This document shows positions 32,200 through 43,438 of a stretch of DNA of 64,000 bases, piece by piece. Position numbers and translations under genes: made by a program. The DNA comes from a virus. Below the pieces are notes generated by a model, which was given only the letters and a program-made list of their open reading frames with translations, did no database searches and had not been told where the DNA came from. Every line of letters begins with the position of its first letter. The first letter of the stretch is position 1. The stretch lies in IMG/VR virus record IMGVR_UViG_3300045125_000168, positions 172,431-236,430 of that record; one strand, given 5' to 3'.

Positions 32200-34427
32200 A
32201 TGAGTAAGAACGTCTTAAAACACAACGTACCCCTCCGCTTTGGCACCGCTTCCTCTGACCCAGCCCAGACAGAAAACGGCGTTATCTACTATAACACAAC
32301 AGACAACCTTTTCAAGGTTTATGAAAACTCCCAATGGGTGAAGCTCGCAAGCCGCACCTATGTTGACTCCGTGGCCGCAGGTTTCGACCCGAAAGAAAGC
32401 GTCGTCGCTTCTTCGACCGCTAACCTCGCAAGCCTTGCTTCCATCGGGTCCTCTTTGGACGGCGTTTCGCTTTCCAACGGTGACCGCGTTCTTTTGAAAG
32501 ACCAGTCCACTGCGTCTCAAAACGGTATCTACGTTTACACCAGTGGTTCCTTGGCTCGTTCTGTTGACTTCAACGATAGCACGGAAGTCAACGGTGGTGA
32601 GTATGTGTTCGTGAAGGGCGGTTCTCTTTGGGGTGCAACCGCTTGGGTTGTGACCAACGCTCCTGCCACCATCGGTGTTAGCGACATCGTTTTCACGCAG
32701 GTTGCTGGTGCAGGCAAGTCCTTGAACAGCGCCTACCTCACGGGCAACAGCATCTCCACTAGCGGTGGCAACAACGTCATCATCGCTGGTACGGAGAAAC
32801 TGCAAGTCACGGCAAGCAGCGGCGTGTCCATCACCAACGCTCTTACCGCAGGCGCTACGGTTTTGACCAGTGCTTCCGTTACCGGAGCTTTGAGCGTTGG
32901 CGCTGGTAAGTTGATCGTTGATAGCAACGGTAACCTCACCAAGATCAACAACGTCTCCTATAGCTTCCCTGCAACGCAAGCCTCTGGTTCCAACTACGTT
33001 CTCCGTAACGATGGCTCGGGCAACCTCACCTGGAACAGCCTGCGTCTCGATAACATGAACGACCTGCTCTTGACCAGCTTGTCTGATAAGCAAATCCTCC
33101 GTTATGACTCGGCTTCCTCTAAGTGGAAGAATGAGTCTGCTATTTCCTCGACCTCTGGCTCTGCTTCTGCGTCCAAAATCATCATGACCAACTCTAGCGG
33201 TCTGTTGGACACCTCCTTCCTGCAATACAACGTCAACCTCGGCAACAACATTCTTTCTGGTGTCGCAACCCCAGTGGCTTCTACTGACGGTGCGAACAAG
33301 GCTTACGTTGACGCCTTGACCCTCAACACTGTTTACGGTCAAGACCCCGATGGTAGCGGTGCAACCATCACCACCAACTCGACCGATGGTGACGTGATTA
33401 TCGCTGGTACGCAAAAGCTGCAAGTCACGGCTTCTGGCGGTTTGGACGTGACCAACTCCATGACCGTTGGTAGCAGCGCCTCGATCGCTCAGTCCTTGAG
33501 CGTGGCGGGTGCTAAATTTGTGGTTAGCTCCACGGGGACCTGACCAAGATCAACAACGTCTCCTACTCTTTCCCGTCCGCTCAAGCAAGCGGTGCTAACT
33601 ACGCTCTCGTGAACAACGGCAGCGGAACCTTGACCTGGAACACCTTGTCCCTGTCTGGGTTGAGCGACGTCGCCCTTGCAAGCCTTGCTGATAAGCAAAT
33701 CCTGCGTTATAGCTCCACTGCTGGTAAGTGGGTGAACGAAAGCCCGATCGGTTCTACCACTGGTATCGCCGATGCGAGCAAGATCATCATGACGGATGCC
33801 TCTGGCAAACTTGATAGCTCGTTCCTGCAATACAATGTCAACTTCGGTGGTAACATCCTTTCTGGTGTTGCAACCCCAGTTGCCTCTAACGATGCCGTCA
33901 ACAAAGCCTACCTTGATTCCATCGTGGCTAACGCTGTTGCTGGTGTAACTCTGCAAACCGTGTACGAGCAAGACACCAACGGTGGTGACGTTCTCATCAC
34001 CACGAACTCTGTGGACGGAAGCCTTGTCATCGCTGGTTCCGAAGCCCTGAAAGTTTCGGCTGCTGGTGGTTTCAAACTGGCTGATAGCTCCGACGCAACC
34101 AAGTTCGTCCAGTCTATCTACAAAGATAGCTTGGCTCTTTCCGTTGGCTCTAGCGTTCTTTCCGCTCTCACCTACCCTGCTGCATCCATCGGCGGGATGA
34201 TGGTTGAGTACCGTGTGAAAGAAGCTGCTTCGGGTCGCGTTCGCGTTGGTACACTCCTCGTAACCAGCACCAGTGCTGATGTCTCCGTTTCCGATACCTT
34301 CGTTGAAACTGCTGATTGCCGACTGTCGTGGTCCGGTGCCATCAACGCTGGAAACGTGGAATTGTCCTACACCAAGACATCTGACTCCGCAAGCATGAGC
34401 GTCGAAGTTAAGAAGTTCATGGCCTAA
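32200..34427 (+). CDS. Tail fibre 1 (no central insert), frame interrupted once
   Basis: The ATG at 32200 follows TTGGAG and gives MSKNVLKHNVPLRFG. It then has ENGVIYYNTTDNLFKVYENS, the common fibre segment DGVSLSNGDRVLLKDQSTAS, DFNDSTEVNGGEYVFVKGG, two long repeat modules (each with NNVSYSF...LTWN...LQYNVN...ILSGVATPVAS) and a C-terminal knob (MVEYRVKEAASGRVRVGTLL). A missing G in the GGGG near 33537 breaks it. The total is about 742 residues. It is the simplest of five paralogues. Host receptor binding is the expected role. A strong terminator follows. Confidence 0.8.
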
Positions 34428-34438
34428 TTTTTGATTTA

Positions 34439-34473
34439 GATAGCATAAGGGTTTCGGCCCTTATGCTATCTTT
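34439..34473 (+). terminator. Terminator after tail fibre 1
   Basis: A perfect 13-bp stem, GATAGCATAAGGG/CCCTTATGCTATC, with a 6-nt loop, then TTT. It is 11 nt after the stop. Confidence 0.85.
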
Positions 34474-34535
34474 CCGCCCCTCTTTTGCTCCTAGACCTCT
34501 TTATTAAAACAATAATCCCCTTAAGGAGTATAAAA

Positions 34536-37350
34536 GTGAGTGACATAAAACTTATTAAGCACGGTGTACCCGTGCGGTTCGGGAAGGCAGGCGAAGCCCC
34601 TCCTCTCCCGAAAATGGGATGATATACTACGACACCTCTGAAGAACTTTTCAAAGTTTATGAAAATAGTGGATGGCAGATCCTTTCCTCCCGCGACTATG
34701 CGGATTCCCGTGTTGCTGGTTTTGACATCAAAGAAAGCTGCGCAGCAGCGACGGTCGAAGGACTTACAGCCACCTATGCTAATGGCACCTCTGGCGTTGG
34801 CGCGACCCTCACGGGTGCTGGGGCGCTTCCCTCCATCGATGGTGTCAGCCTTGCTCTCAATGCTAGGGTTTTGGTCCGTGCGCAAGGTGATGCGGCTCAA
34901 AACGGTGTCTATAAAGTTACGGCTTTGAGCCCTTTTGTTCTCACTAGAGCCGTAGATTTTGATGATTCTACTGAAGTGAACGGTGGTGAGGTCGTTTTCA
35001 TCAAAGAAGGAACGACCTTCGGAAACTGTTCTTTTGTGTGCCTCAGTTCCTCCGTTACCTTCGGCACCACTGCCATCAGCTTCACGCAGATCAGTGGTAC
35101 CGCAAGAACCTTGCAACAATATTACGCCACAGGGAACCAGATCACGACTGGTGACTCCCGTGACGTTATCATCGAAGGCTCCGAAAAACTTGAAATCACT
35201 GCCTCTAACGGTATGGAGATTTCTGGTTCGTTGTCCGCAGGTGAGACGCTGCTTTCTAGCGCAAGCGTCACCAATGCTATGGACGCAGCCGCAGCAAAGT
35301 TCTCCATCAGCAATGCTGGTAACATCAAAAAGTTGAATAATGTTTCGGTCAGCTTCCCAACATCTGCTTCCCAAGAAAACTTTGCGCTCGTCAATGACGG
35401 TTCTGGCACACTCTCTTTCGGTAACCTAGCTGTTAGCAATCTGAATGATGTCGGCCTAGCTAGTCTAAGCAGTGGTGAATTTCTTGAATACGATGCTGCA
35501 ACTAATTCCTGGGTCAATGACAATCCTGCTACCACCGCTTCCGGCTCTACATCGGTTGACTATTTACGATTGCCACCTGGCATGAGTGAAGATCCCGCAA
35601 TTTATAATGGTTACGCATTCGGTCTGATAGGTGATGGCTTACTAGGAGGACAGCAGATTGGTGGTGTATCTGGTCCACTAACGCAAGCATTTTTTTTGGT
35701 TCAAACACCATACAACGCAAGTCCATTACCTACGGGAACTATCCAAGTTGAGCTTTATGCAACGTCCAGCCAAAATGGACAGCTATTACCCACAGGGTCT
35801 CCTCTTGCTGTTTCTAACACTTATGATGTGTCCCAAATTGTGCCTGGGTACGTGCGAAATGAAGCCTCTTTTACTTTTTCATCTCCCGCACTATTGTCTA
35901 GTGAAAACGTCTATGCATTGATGATTCGCAGTAACAACGTGGCACAGGAAAGTTGGCAAAGCCCTGGCGTTTTGCAAGATCATAACGACTTTTTATACAC
36001 GCCATACTTAGCTATTCAATACGATGGTATGAGTATGAGTCTAGTTACTATGCAAAGTAGGAACCTTTTTTTCAAGATTGTTTTGGGTGGCACTGTTTCT
36101 GACAGTCTTGTCACAACAGACACAAATGGAAAAATTGATAGTAGTTTTCTGCAATTTAGTGGCCTGAGTTTGGGTGGTCACGTCATCTCTGGCATTGCAA
36201 GCCCAAGCGTTTCGACTGACCTTGCGAACAAGGCTTATGTTGATAGCGTGAGCTTGCAGGCTCTTTATAATCAGGACACCGATGGTCTTGGTGCCATCAT
36301 CACGACCGATGCTTCGGACGGTGATCTTATCATCGAAGGAAGTGAGAAATTGCATATTACCGCTGATAGCGGTCTTGACCTCGCTCAGATCCTTTCGGTC
36401 TCCGGTTCCATGGTTGCTGGAAGCCTTGTTGCCGGAAACGGCAGCATGAGCGTCTCTGCTTCGGGAGACCTTGGGAAGATCAAGGGCGTGTCTTATGTCT
36501 TTCCCGCCAGTCAAGCCACGGGTAGCAACTATACCCTGGTGAATGACGGTTCTGGGAACCTTAGCTGGGGTCAGCTAAAAGTTTCCGAAATGAACGACGC
36601 CCTTGTTTCCACGGCTTCCAACCAAGAGATCATTCAATGGAATGGCTCTAACTGGGTGAACGTCAGCGCCGTGACCTCTGGTAGTTCTAGCCGTATGTTC
36701 ATGACAACACCGAACGGTCGTCTCGACACGGTGGCATTGCAGCATAATCTCGATTTCGGGGTAAATGTTTTATCTAACATTCTTGCCCCAGTTGCCAGTA
36801 CCGATGCTGTTCCTAAATATGTTGCTGACGATAAAGCTGCGGACTCTTCTTCCGGTACGGGTTCGGTCACTCTACAATTATCTTACGGTCAAGATGTAGA
36901 TGGTAGTGATGTTCTTATCACAACTAACTCCGTAGATGGAATCCTTGAAATTGCAGGTTCTGAGGCTTTCCTCGTCAGTGCTGGAAAAGGATTCTTGCTC
37001 GCCGATAACGCCGATGCTTCTAAGTTTTCTAAGGTGATTTACAAGCATGAACTCGCCCTTTCGGCAAATCAAAGCAACGTCGCTTTAGCCGATGTGACTT
37101 TCGATTCCACAGTTCATCAGGGATGTTTGATCGAATATCGTATCAAAGATGATACCTCGGGTGCCTCTCGTATCGGTCTTCTTCTTGTTTCGACAGATGG
37201 AACGAACACGACGATCTCCGATTCCTTTGCAGAAACGTCTCCTCTTGGTGTTTCCTGGTCTGTTGGCCTTGCAGATGGAGATGTCGAGGTTCGTTATACA
37301 ACGAACTCTACCTCCAAAAGATGTCTGCAAAAATAAAATATTTTGCTTAG
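34536..37350 (+). CDS. Tail fibre 2 with jellyroll-like insert, frame interrupted
   Basis: GTG at 34536 (AAGGAG upstream) gives VSDIKLIKHGVPVRFG. One base is missing near 34605, and one A near 37316, without which the end KMSAKIKYFA is lost. It shares with its paralogues the ENGMIYYDT segment, DGVSLALNARVLV, the repeat modules and the knob. At about 35545-36120 it carries its own roughly 190-residue beta-rich insert (AFFLVQTPYNASPLPTG, IQVELYATSSQNG, NVYALMIRSNN) that fibre 1 lacks and that differs from the inserts of fibres 3-5. About 938 residues. Confidence 0.8.
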
Positions 37351-37358
37351 TGTCTGTG

Positions 37359-37384
37359 GGGTTCCCCTCAAGGGGAACCCTTTT
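37359..37384 (+). terminator. Terminator after tail fibre 2
   Basis: GGGTTCCCC/GGGGAACCC stem with a TCAA loop, then TTTT. It starts 9 nt after the corrected stop. Confidence 0.8.
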
Positions 37385-37388
37385 AAAA

Positions 37389-37449
37389 GAAACTATAGAT
37401 ACCTTTCATACGATCATTTCAGTTAAAAACCCGATGAAAGGATTGCGAT
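37389..37449 (+). promoter_or_regulatory. Conserved leader upstream of tail fibre 3
   Basis: About 60 bp nearly identical to 40352-40412 and partly to 43385-43438. Core: GATACCTTTCATACGAT, then ATTTCAGTTAAAAACC and GATGAAAGGATTGCGAT just before the ATG. It probably holds a promoter plus a ribosome site (GAAAGGA). Confidence 0.55.
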
Positions 37450-40309
37450 ATGACCGATATTTTATTACTTAAGCACGATGTTCCCCTGCGTTTTGTTCAG
37501 TCTAGTGCGGCACCAGCATCACCAGAAAACGGGATGATCTATTACGATACGACCCTGAACCTCTTTAGGGTCTATGAAAACGGTCAATGGCAAGCCCTTT
37601 CGTCAAGGGACTATGCCAAAAATTCAGTCGCCAGTTTTGATGTCAAAGAAAGCTGCGAAGTTGCAACCATCGCAAGCATCACTGCGACTTACGATAACGG
37701 GTCTGCTGGGGTCGGTGCGACCCTAACAGGAGCAGGGGCTCTCGGCTCGATCGACGGTGTGAGCCTTTCCGTGGGCGACCGAGTTTTGGTGCGTTCCCAG
37801 GCTAATGCTGCGGAAAACGGTATCTACAAATTGACGGCAGCAAGCCCTTTTGTACTGACACGAGCCGTAGACTTTGATGACTCCATCAAAGTGAATGGTG
37901 GAGAGTTTGTCTTCGTTAAGAATGGCACAAATTACGGTAATTGTGCTTTTGTATGTATCAATTCCTCTGTGACCTTCGGTTCCACGGCCATCAACTTTAC
38001 ACAGATCAGCGGTACAGCAGCGACCCTGCAACAATATTATGCGACCGGAAACCAGATTAACACGAGTTCTGGACGTGACGTTATTATCCAAGGTTCTGAA
38101 AACTCGAAATCACGGCTTCTGATGGCATGGAAATTTCTGGGTCTTTATCTGCGGGTCAGACCGTTTTGTCTAGTGCTAGTGTGACCAACGCTATGGACGC
38201 AGCAGGTGCTAAATTCGAGATCAATGACGCTGGTAACATCAGAAAGCTAAATAACGTACCCGTCAGCTTCCCGATCTCTGCATCTCAAGCCAACTATGCT
38301 CTTGCGAACGATGGTTCGGGGACATTGAGCTTTAGCAATCTTTCTGTTGCCAACCTTAATGATGTTGACGTTAGTGGTGCAACATCAAATTCGATGCTCC
38401 GGTATGACTCGCTTTCTTCCAAATTTGTGATGAGCGATGCAATTCTCGCTGGTGGGATGGGTGCTCCAACAAATTCTTTGCTGCTAAACGGTCTCGAATC
38501 ATCGTTTGCGACTTCGAGTACGTTAGAAAATTACCCATACATGGTTTCCGGCGAAAATATAGCCCAAGGGATCTCGGGATATTATTCTGTCGGACATGCT
38601 ACAGGAGCGCGGTTTGAGGTAACATCATCAACTTCGATTTCAAGTATTGATCTGTGGTTGCATACTTTAGATCAAGGCCCTGGTCAATTTCGCATCGCTA
38701 TCTTTAATTTTAATCCTGTAAATAGAACAGTAGGTAGTGAAATTGCTACGACTGCTGTTTTTGGTCAAAGCACTATTTACTTGCCTTGGCCACAGTATAC
38801 TTATGATATCAAAGGGAACAGCAGCACTCCTTGGCCTGTTATTAACTTTTCTTTTACAACTCAACCTGTGTTGTCTCCAGGTTACTATGTTTTTGGTATT
38901 ATCATCGTTACTCAGCCTAACGCACCTATCGCTCTTGCAGGTATTTCAACAGGGTCTTTGATTGGTGAGACCTGGGAATCTGGTTTAGATGCCTCTAGCA
39001 ACGGTCTTGGTTCAGGGTATGTTGCGGCACGAATCAATCAAAGCGTGGCTGACACTTCGACTGTGAATGTCCTGATGAGGACTAATGTTGCTGGAAAGAT
39101 CGACAGCAGTTTTCTGCGAAACGTCAACCTCGGTGGCAACATTCTTTCGGGAGTGGCTAGTCCCTCTGTGTCTAGCGACCTAGCAAATAAGGCATACGTT
39201 GATAGCGTGAGCTTGCAGGCTCTTTATACTCAAGATGTTGACGGGCTTGGAGCAATCATCACCACCGATGCTTCGGACGGTGATCTTATCATCGCAGGTA
39301 GTGAGAAATTGCACATCACTTCCGATAGTGGGCTTGATTTATCGGAAATCCTTTCGGTGTCCGGCTCTATGGTTGCAGGAAGCCTGGTTGCCGGGAACGG
39401 TAGTATGAGCGTCTCTGCTTCGGGAGACCTTGGTAAAATCCAAGGTATTTCATACTCCTTCCCTGCAAGCCAAGCCCCTGGCAGCAACTATGCCTTGGTT
39501 AATGATGGCTCAGGGAACCTTAGCTGGGGTCAGCTAAAGTTTCTGAAATGAGCGATGCGCTCGTCTCCACGGCCTCCAACCAAGAGATCATCCAGTGGAA
39601 CGGTTCTAACTGGGTGAACGTCAGTGCGGTGACCTCTGGAAGCTCCAGCCGTATGCTGATGACCGATAGCAGCGGTCGTTTGGATACCTCGAACTTGCAA
39701 TACAACGTCGATTTTGGGGCGAATGTTTTATCTAGCATTCTCGCTCCAGTTGCCAGTACCGATGCTGTTCCTAAATATGTTGCTGACCAAAAAGCTGCGG
39801 ACTCATCTTCCGGTACAGGATCAGTCACCCTGCAATCATCATATAATCAAGATGTAGATGGTAGTGATGTTCTCATCACAACTAACTCCGTAGATGGAAT
39901 CCTTGAAATTGCAGGTTCGGAAGCACTCAAGATTAGTTCATCACAAGGCTTCTGCTTGCAGATAGTTCTGACACCACCAAATTTGTAAAAACTATCTATA
40001 AACATAGTCTTTCTCTTTCGGCAAGTCAGACCAACACGGCGTTGCCTGATCTTACTTTTTGACCCTTCGGTATATCAAGGTTGCTTAATCGAGTACCGCA
40101 TCAAGGACGACGATTCTGGTGCATCAAGACTCGGTACGCTCCTGGTTTCCTCCAACGGGACTTATACTGCGGCTTCTGACTCGTTCGCTGAAACATCGGA
40201 TCTCGGGGTGTCGTGGTCTGTTGCGCTCAATAGCGGGAATGTAGAAGTCCGTTACACAACGGATTCTACAACCAAGAAGATGTCCGCTCAAATTAAGTAT
40301 TTCGCCTAG
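37450..40309 (+). CDS. Tail fibre 3 with distinct insert, frame interrupted
   Basis: Starts MTDILLLKHDVPLRF. Breaks lie near 38100, 39535, 39955 and 40060. The full protein is about 953 residues. It has the same N-terminus (ENGMIYYDTTLNLFRVYENG), repeat modules and C-terminal knob (IEYRIKDDDSGASRLGTLLV, ending MSAQIKYFA) as its paralogues. The insert at about 38450-39070 is beta-rich and unlike that of fibre 2 (SISSIDLWLHTLDQGPGQFR, PGYYVFGIIIVTQPN). The leader is shared with fibre 4. Confidence 0.78.
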
Positions 40310-40322
40310 AGGTATCTATAAA

Positions 40323-40345
40323 CAGGGGCTTTTTTGAAGCCCCTG
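40323..40345 (+). terminator. Terminator hairpin after tail fibre 3
   Basis: 9-bp stem CAGGGGCTT/AAGCCCCTG with a 5-nt loop, 14 nt after the stop. The T run is in the loop, not after the stem, so it may be weak or Rho-assisted. Confidence 0.6.
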
Positions 40346-40351
40346 CACAAA

Positions 40352-40412
40352 GAAACTATTGATACCTTTCATACGATAATTTCAGTTAAAAACCCGATGA
40401 AAGGATTGCGAT
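40352..40412 (+). promoter_or_regulatory. Conserved leader upstream of tail fibre 4
   Basis: Nearly the same about 60 bp as at 37389-37449, differing at about two positions. Contains GATACCTTTCATACGAT and GAAAGGA before the ATG. Confidence 0.55.
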
Positions 40413-43373
40413 ATGACCGATTTTTTATTACTTAAGCACGATGTTCCCCTGCGTTTCGGCACATATAGCGAGGCACCACAGTCGCCTCAAAACGGGATGA
40501 TCTATTATGATACGACCCTAAACCTTTTCAGGGTCTATGAAAACGGTCAATGGCAAGCCCTTTCTTCAAGGGACTATGCAAAAAATTCGATCGCAAGTTT
40601 CGATGTCAAAGAAAGCTGCGAAGCTGCAACCACTACCAACCTTTCTGCGACCTACGCCAACGGCACCTCAGGTGTCGGTGCGACCCTAACGGGCGCGGGG
40701 GCTCTTCCTTCCCTCGATGGGGTGAACTTATCAGTTGGAAAAAGAGTTTTGCTTCTTGGGCAAACGGCAGCGAAAGAGAATGGTGTCTACACCGTCACTG
40801 CTCTCAACCCTTTTGTTTTAACCAGGGCCGTAGACTTCGACGAATCCGAAGAAGTGAATGGCGGTGAGTTCGTTTTTGTTAAAAACGGAACGAACTACGG
40901 AAATTGTGCATTCGTTTGTACAAACTCTGGGCCAGCGACCATCGGGACAACAGCGATTGTCTTTACTCAGATATCAGGTAATGCAAGAACACTTCAGCAG
41001 TATTATGCGACGGGCAACCAGATTGATACCGCTTCAGGAAGAAATGTTATCATTGCTGGAACAGAAAAATTAGAAGTCACCAGTTCTGGAGGTGTGGAAA
41101 TCACCGGAGCGTTGTCAGCGGGCGCAACAATTCTATCGACAGCATCTGTTCCTGAAGTGATGAGTGTGGCGAGCGGCAAGTTGGCAGTCAACTTGAATGG
41201 TGACATTACAAAATTAAATAATGTTGCAATTACTTTCCCATCTTCAGCCTCGATGGCAAACTATGCACTCACCAACAATGGTTCGGGTAGTCTGCGTTTC
41301 AGTAATTTATCCGTTCAAAACATGAATGATGTAACACTAACATCATTATCGAATGGCGATTATCTTCAATATACAACTAATGGAAATTGGTTAAATAAAT
41401 TTGCTCTTGAAACCGGGAACCGAAATGTTGTCGTAGCCACATCGTCCTCAATACCAATCGGTGTTAATAGTGCTTGGGCTGGTGACAACGCGATACTTGA
41501 CAATATTAACAACGCCAACTTTGTTCAATGTCAATCCATCTCGAACGCCTCTTGGTTATCTTGAATCGATTGATTATTGGATACAAAGACTCGGCAATTT
41601 TACGTCTTCTGGGACTATTCATGCGTGTATCATGGAATATCTAGGTGGTGGATCTAGTGTTTTAACCAACTTTGTTCCACCAAGCCAACTTTTGACCCCA
41701 CCCCCAAAATAGAAAATGCACTAGCTGTCAGTGCTCCTTTTGATGTTACAACTATCCCATCAGGATATTCAAGTAACCCTTTCGAGGTATAGATTTTATT
41801 TTACAGGTGCCAATCAAATCCAGTTAAATCCTGCTAAGACTTATCTTATCTGGCTTATAAAGTCCACAGGACTTGAATATGTCGCGGATCTATATAATGG
41901 AAATACATTTTCCGTTCACTACACATTGCTTTCCGACAATCCATACGCAAATGGGAAAATGATTACTTTCGCTTTTCAGAGACAGTATGACTATACGATT
42001 TCGAGTGCAATCTGGTTTGATCCCGCTCGCATAGGGGCGGGGACGACCACTTATCCGAATTATGATATTAAAATGCAAGTCAATACACTGTCGGCTACTA
42101 AGAACTCCGTAATGTATTCAGGTGTCTTCAAAACTAATGCCGCGGGTCTTTTAGATAATTTCTTCCTCGAATCAAATCTCAATTTGAAGAACAATGTTAT
42201 TTCTGGAATTTCCAATCCATCGGTCTCAACAGATCTTGCTAATAAAGCCTATGTTGATGCAGCAGTTACTCTTCAATCCCTTTACAACCAAGATCCTGAT
42301 GGTTCCGGTGCGACTATCACGACAACTACCACAGATGGTGCGCTCATTATCGGAGGAACGGAAAGGTTACAGGTCACCGCGTCCAGTGGTGTTTCTGTCA
42401 GCCAAATTCTTTTGGTATCTAGCTCAATGACGACAGGAACCTTGACCGTTGGCAACGGTGGTTTGGTCGTGTCCTCTGCGGGAACACTTACAAATATAAA
42501 AGGTGTTTCGTACAACTTCCCAGCAACCGATGCTGCTAGTGCCAATTTAGTTCTTTTCAATGATGAAGCTCGGGAAATTTAAGTTGGAGCGATCCTCAGC
42601 TTGCAAAGTCTGCTGTGATGACGAGCTTATCTAATGGTGACGTACTCGTTTACAACGGGACGAGCACTAAATTTGTGAATAAAGCACCAGTTACCAGCGG
42701 AACAGCAAGAACCCCTCTGAGGTCTGACGCCTTGGGTTTTGTTTCTTCCTCGGCACTCCAGTATAACGTCAATTTTGGAACCAACATTCTCTCCAGCCTC
42801 AGTTCGGCTGTTCAAAGTAGTGACGTGGTAACGAAGGCTCAGGTTGATGGACAAACGATCGATCCTAGTGCAGGTATCGGTTCGCTGACGCTGAAAGTTC
42901 TATACGACCAAGACACTGAGTTCACACCGAATGTCGTTATAACTACATCCTCTAGTATGGGTGCGCTTGAAATCGCAGGAAGCGAAGACTTTAAAGTCTC
43001 GTCGAATCAAGGGTTTTTACTAGCCTCCAGCGTTTCTGACGACAAGTTCACGAAATCTATATACAAACATGGCCTGACGTTATCTGCAAATCAAACCGAT
43101 ACCAGCGCTTTCAGCCCTTACCTTCAGTGCTTCATCCTATAAGGGCTGCGTCATAGAGTACCGTATTAAGGACACAGATGGCGTTTCCAGAGTCGGGACC
43201 ATTCTGGTGTCAGCGGATGGTAGTACAGACGTTGACCTGTCTGATAGCTTTGTTGAGACATCACCTCTTGGTCTCACTTGGGATGCTGTAGTGTCGGGGA
43301 CAAACGTAGAAATTCATTATACAACCAATTCTCGGCAAAAACCATGAGCGCGGTCATCAAGTATTTCATGTGA
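40413..43373 (+). CDS. Tail fibre 4 with distinct insert, frame interrupted
   Basis: Starts MTDFLLLKHDVPLRFGTYSE. Breaks lie near 41560, 41715, 42570, 43130 and 43335. The corrected length is about 986 residues. It keeps the shared N-terminus, modules (DIDGVNL-type loop, NNVAITFPSSASMANY) and knob (ending MSAVIKYFM). The insert (about 41420-42110) is again different (IDYWIQRLGNFTSSGTIHAC, SVHYTLLSDNPYANGKMITF). The leader repeat is shared with fibre 3; fibre 5 has a partial copy. Confidence 0.78.
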
Positions 43374-43384
43374 AGGGATTGATG

Positions 43385-43438
43385 GCTACTATTGGATACC
43401 TTTCATATTACACTAAAATGCTGAAAGGATTTGCATAT
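43385..43438 (+). promoter_or_regulatory. Diverged copy of the fibre leader, upstream of tail fibre 5
   Basis: Keeps TGGATACCTTTCATA and CTGAAAGGATTTGCATAT but is otherwise diverged from the copies at 37389 and 40352. It lies immediately upstream of the ATG at 43439. Confidence 0.5.

Noticed and set aside
32215-33423. A 402-codon open frame on the minus strand inside fibre 1
   Set aside because: It is antisense to a clear fibre sequence with all the family motifs; the open frame results from the Ser/Thr/Ala/Gly-rich codon pattern of the real gene.
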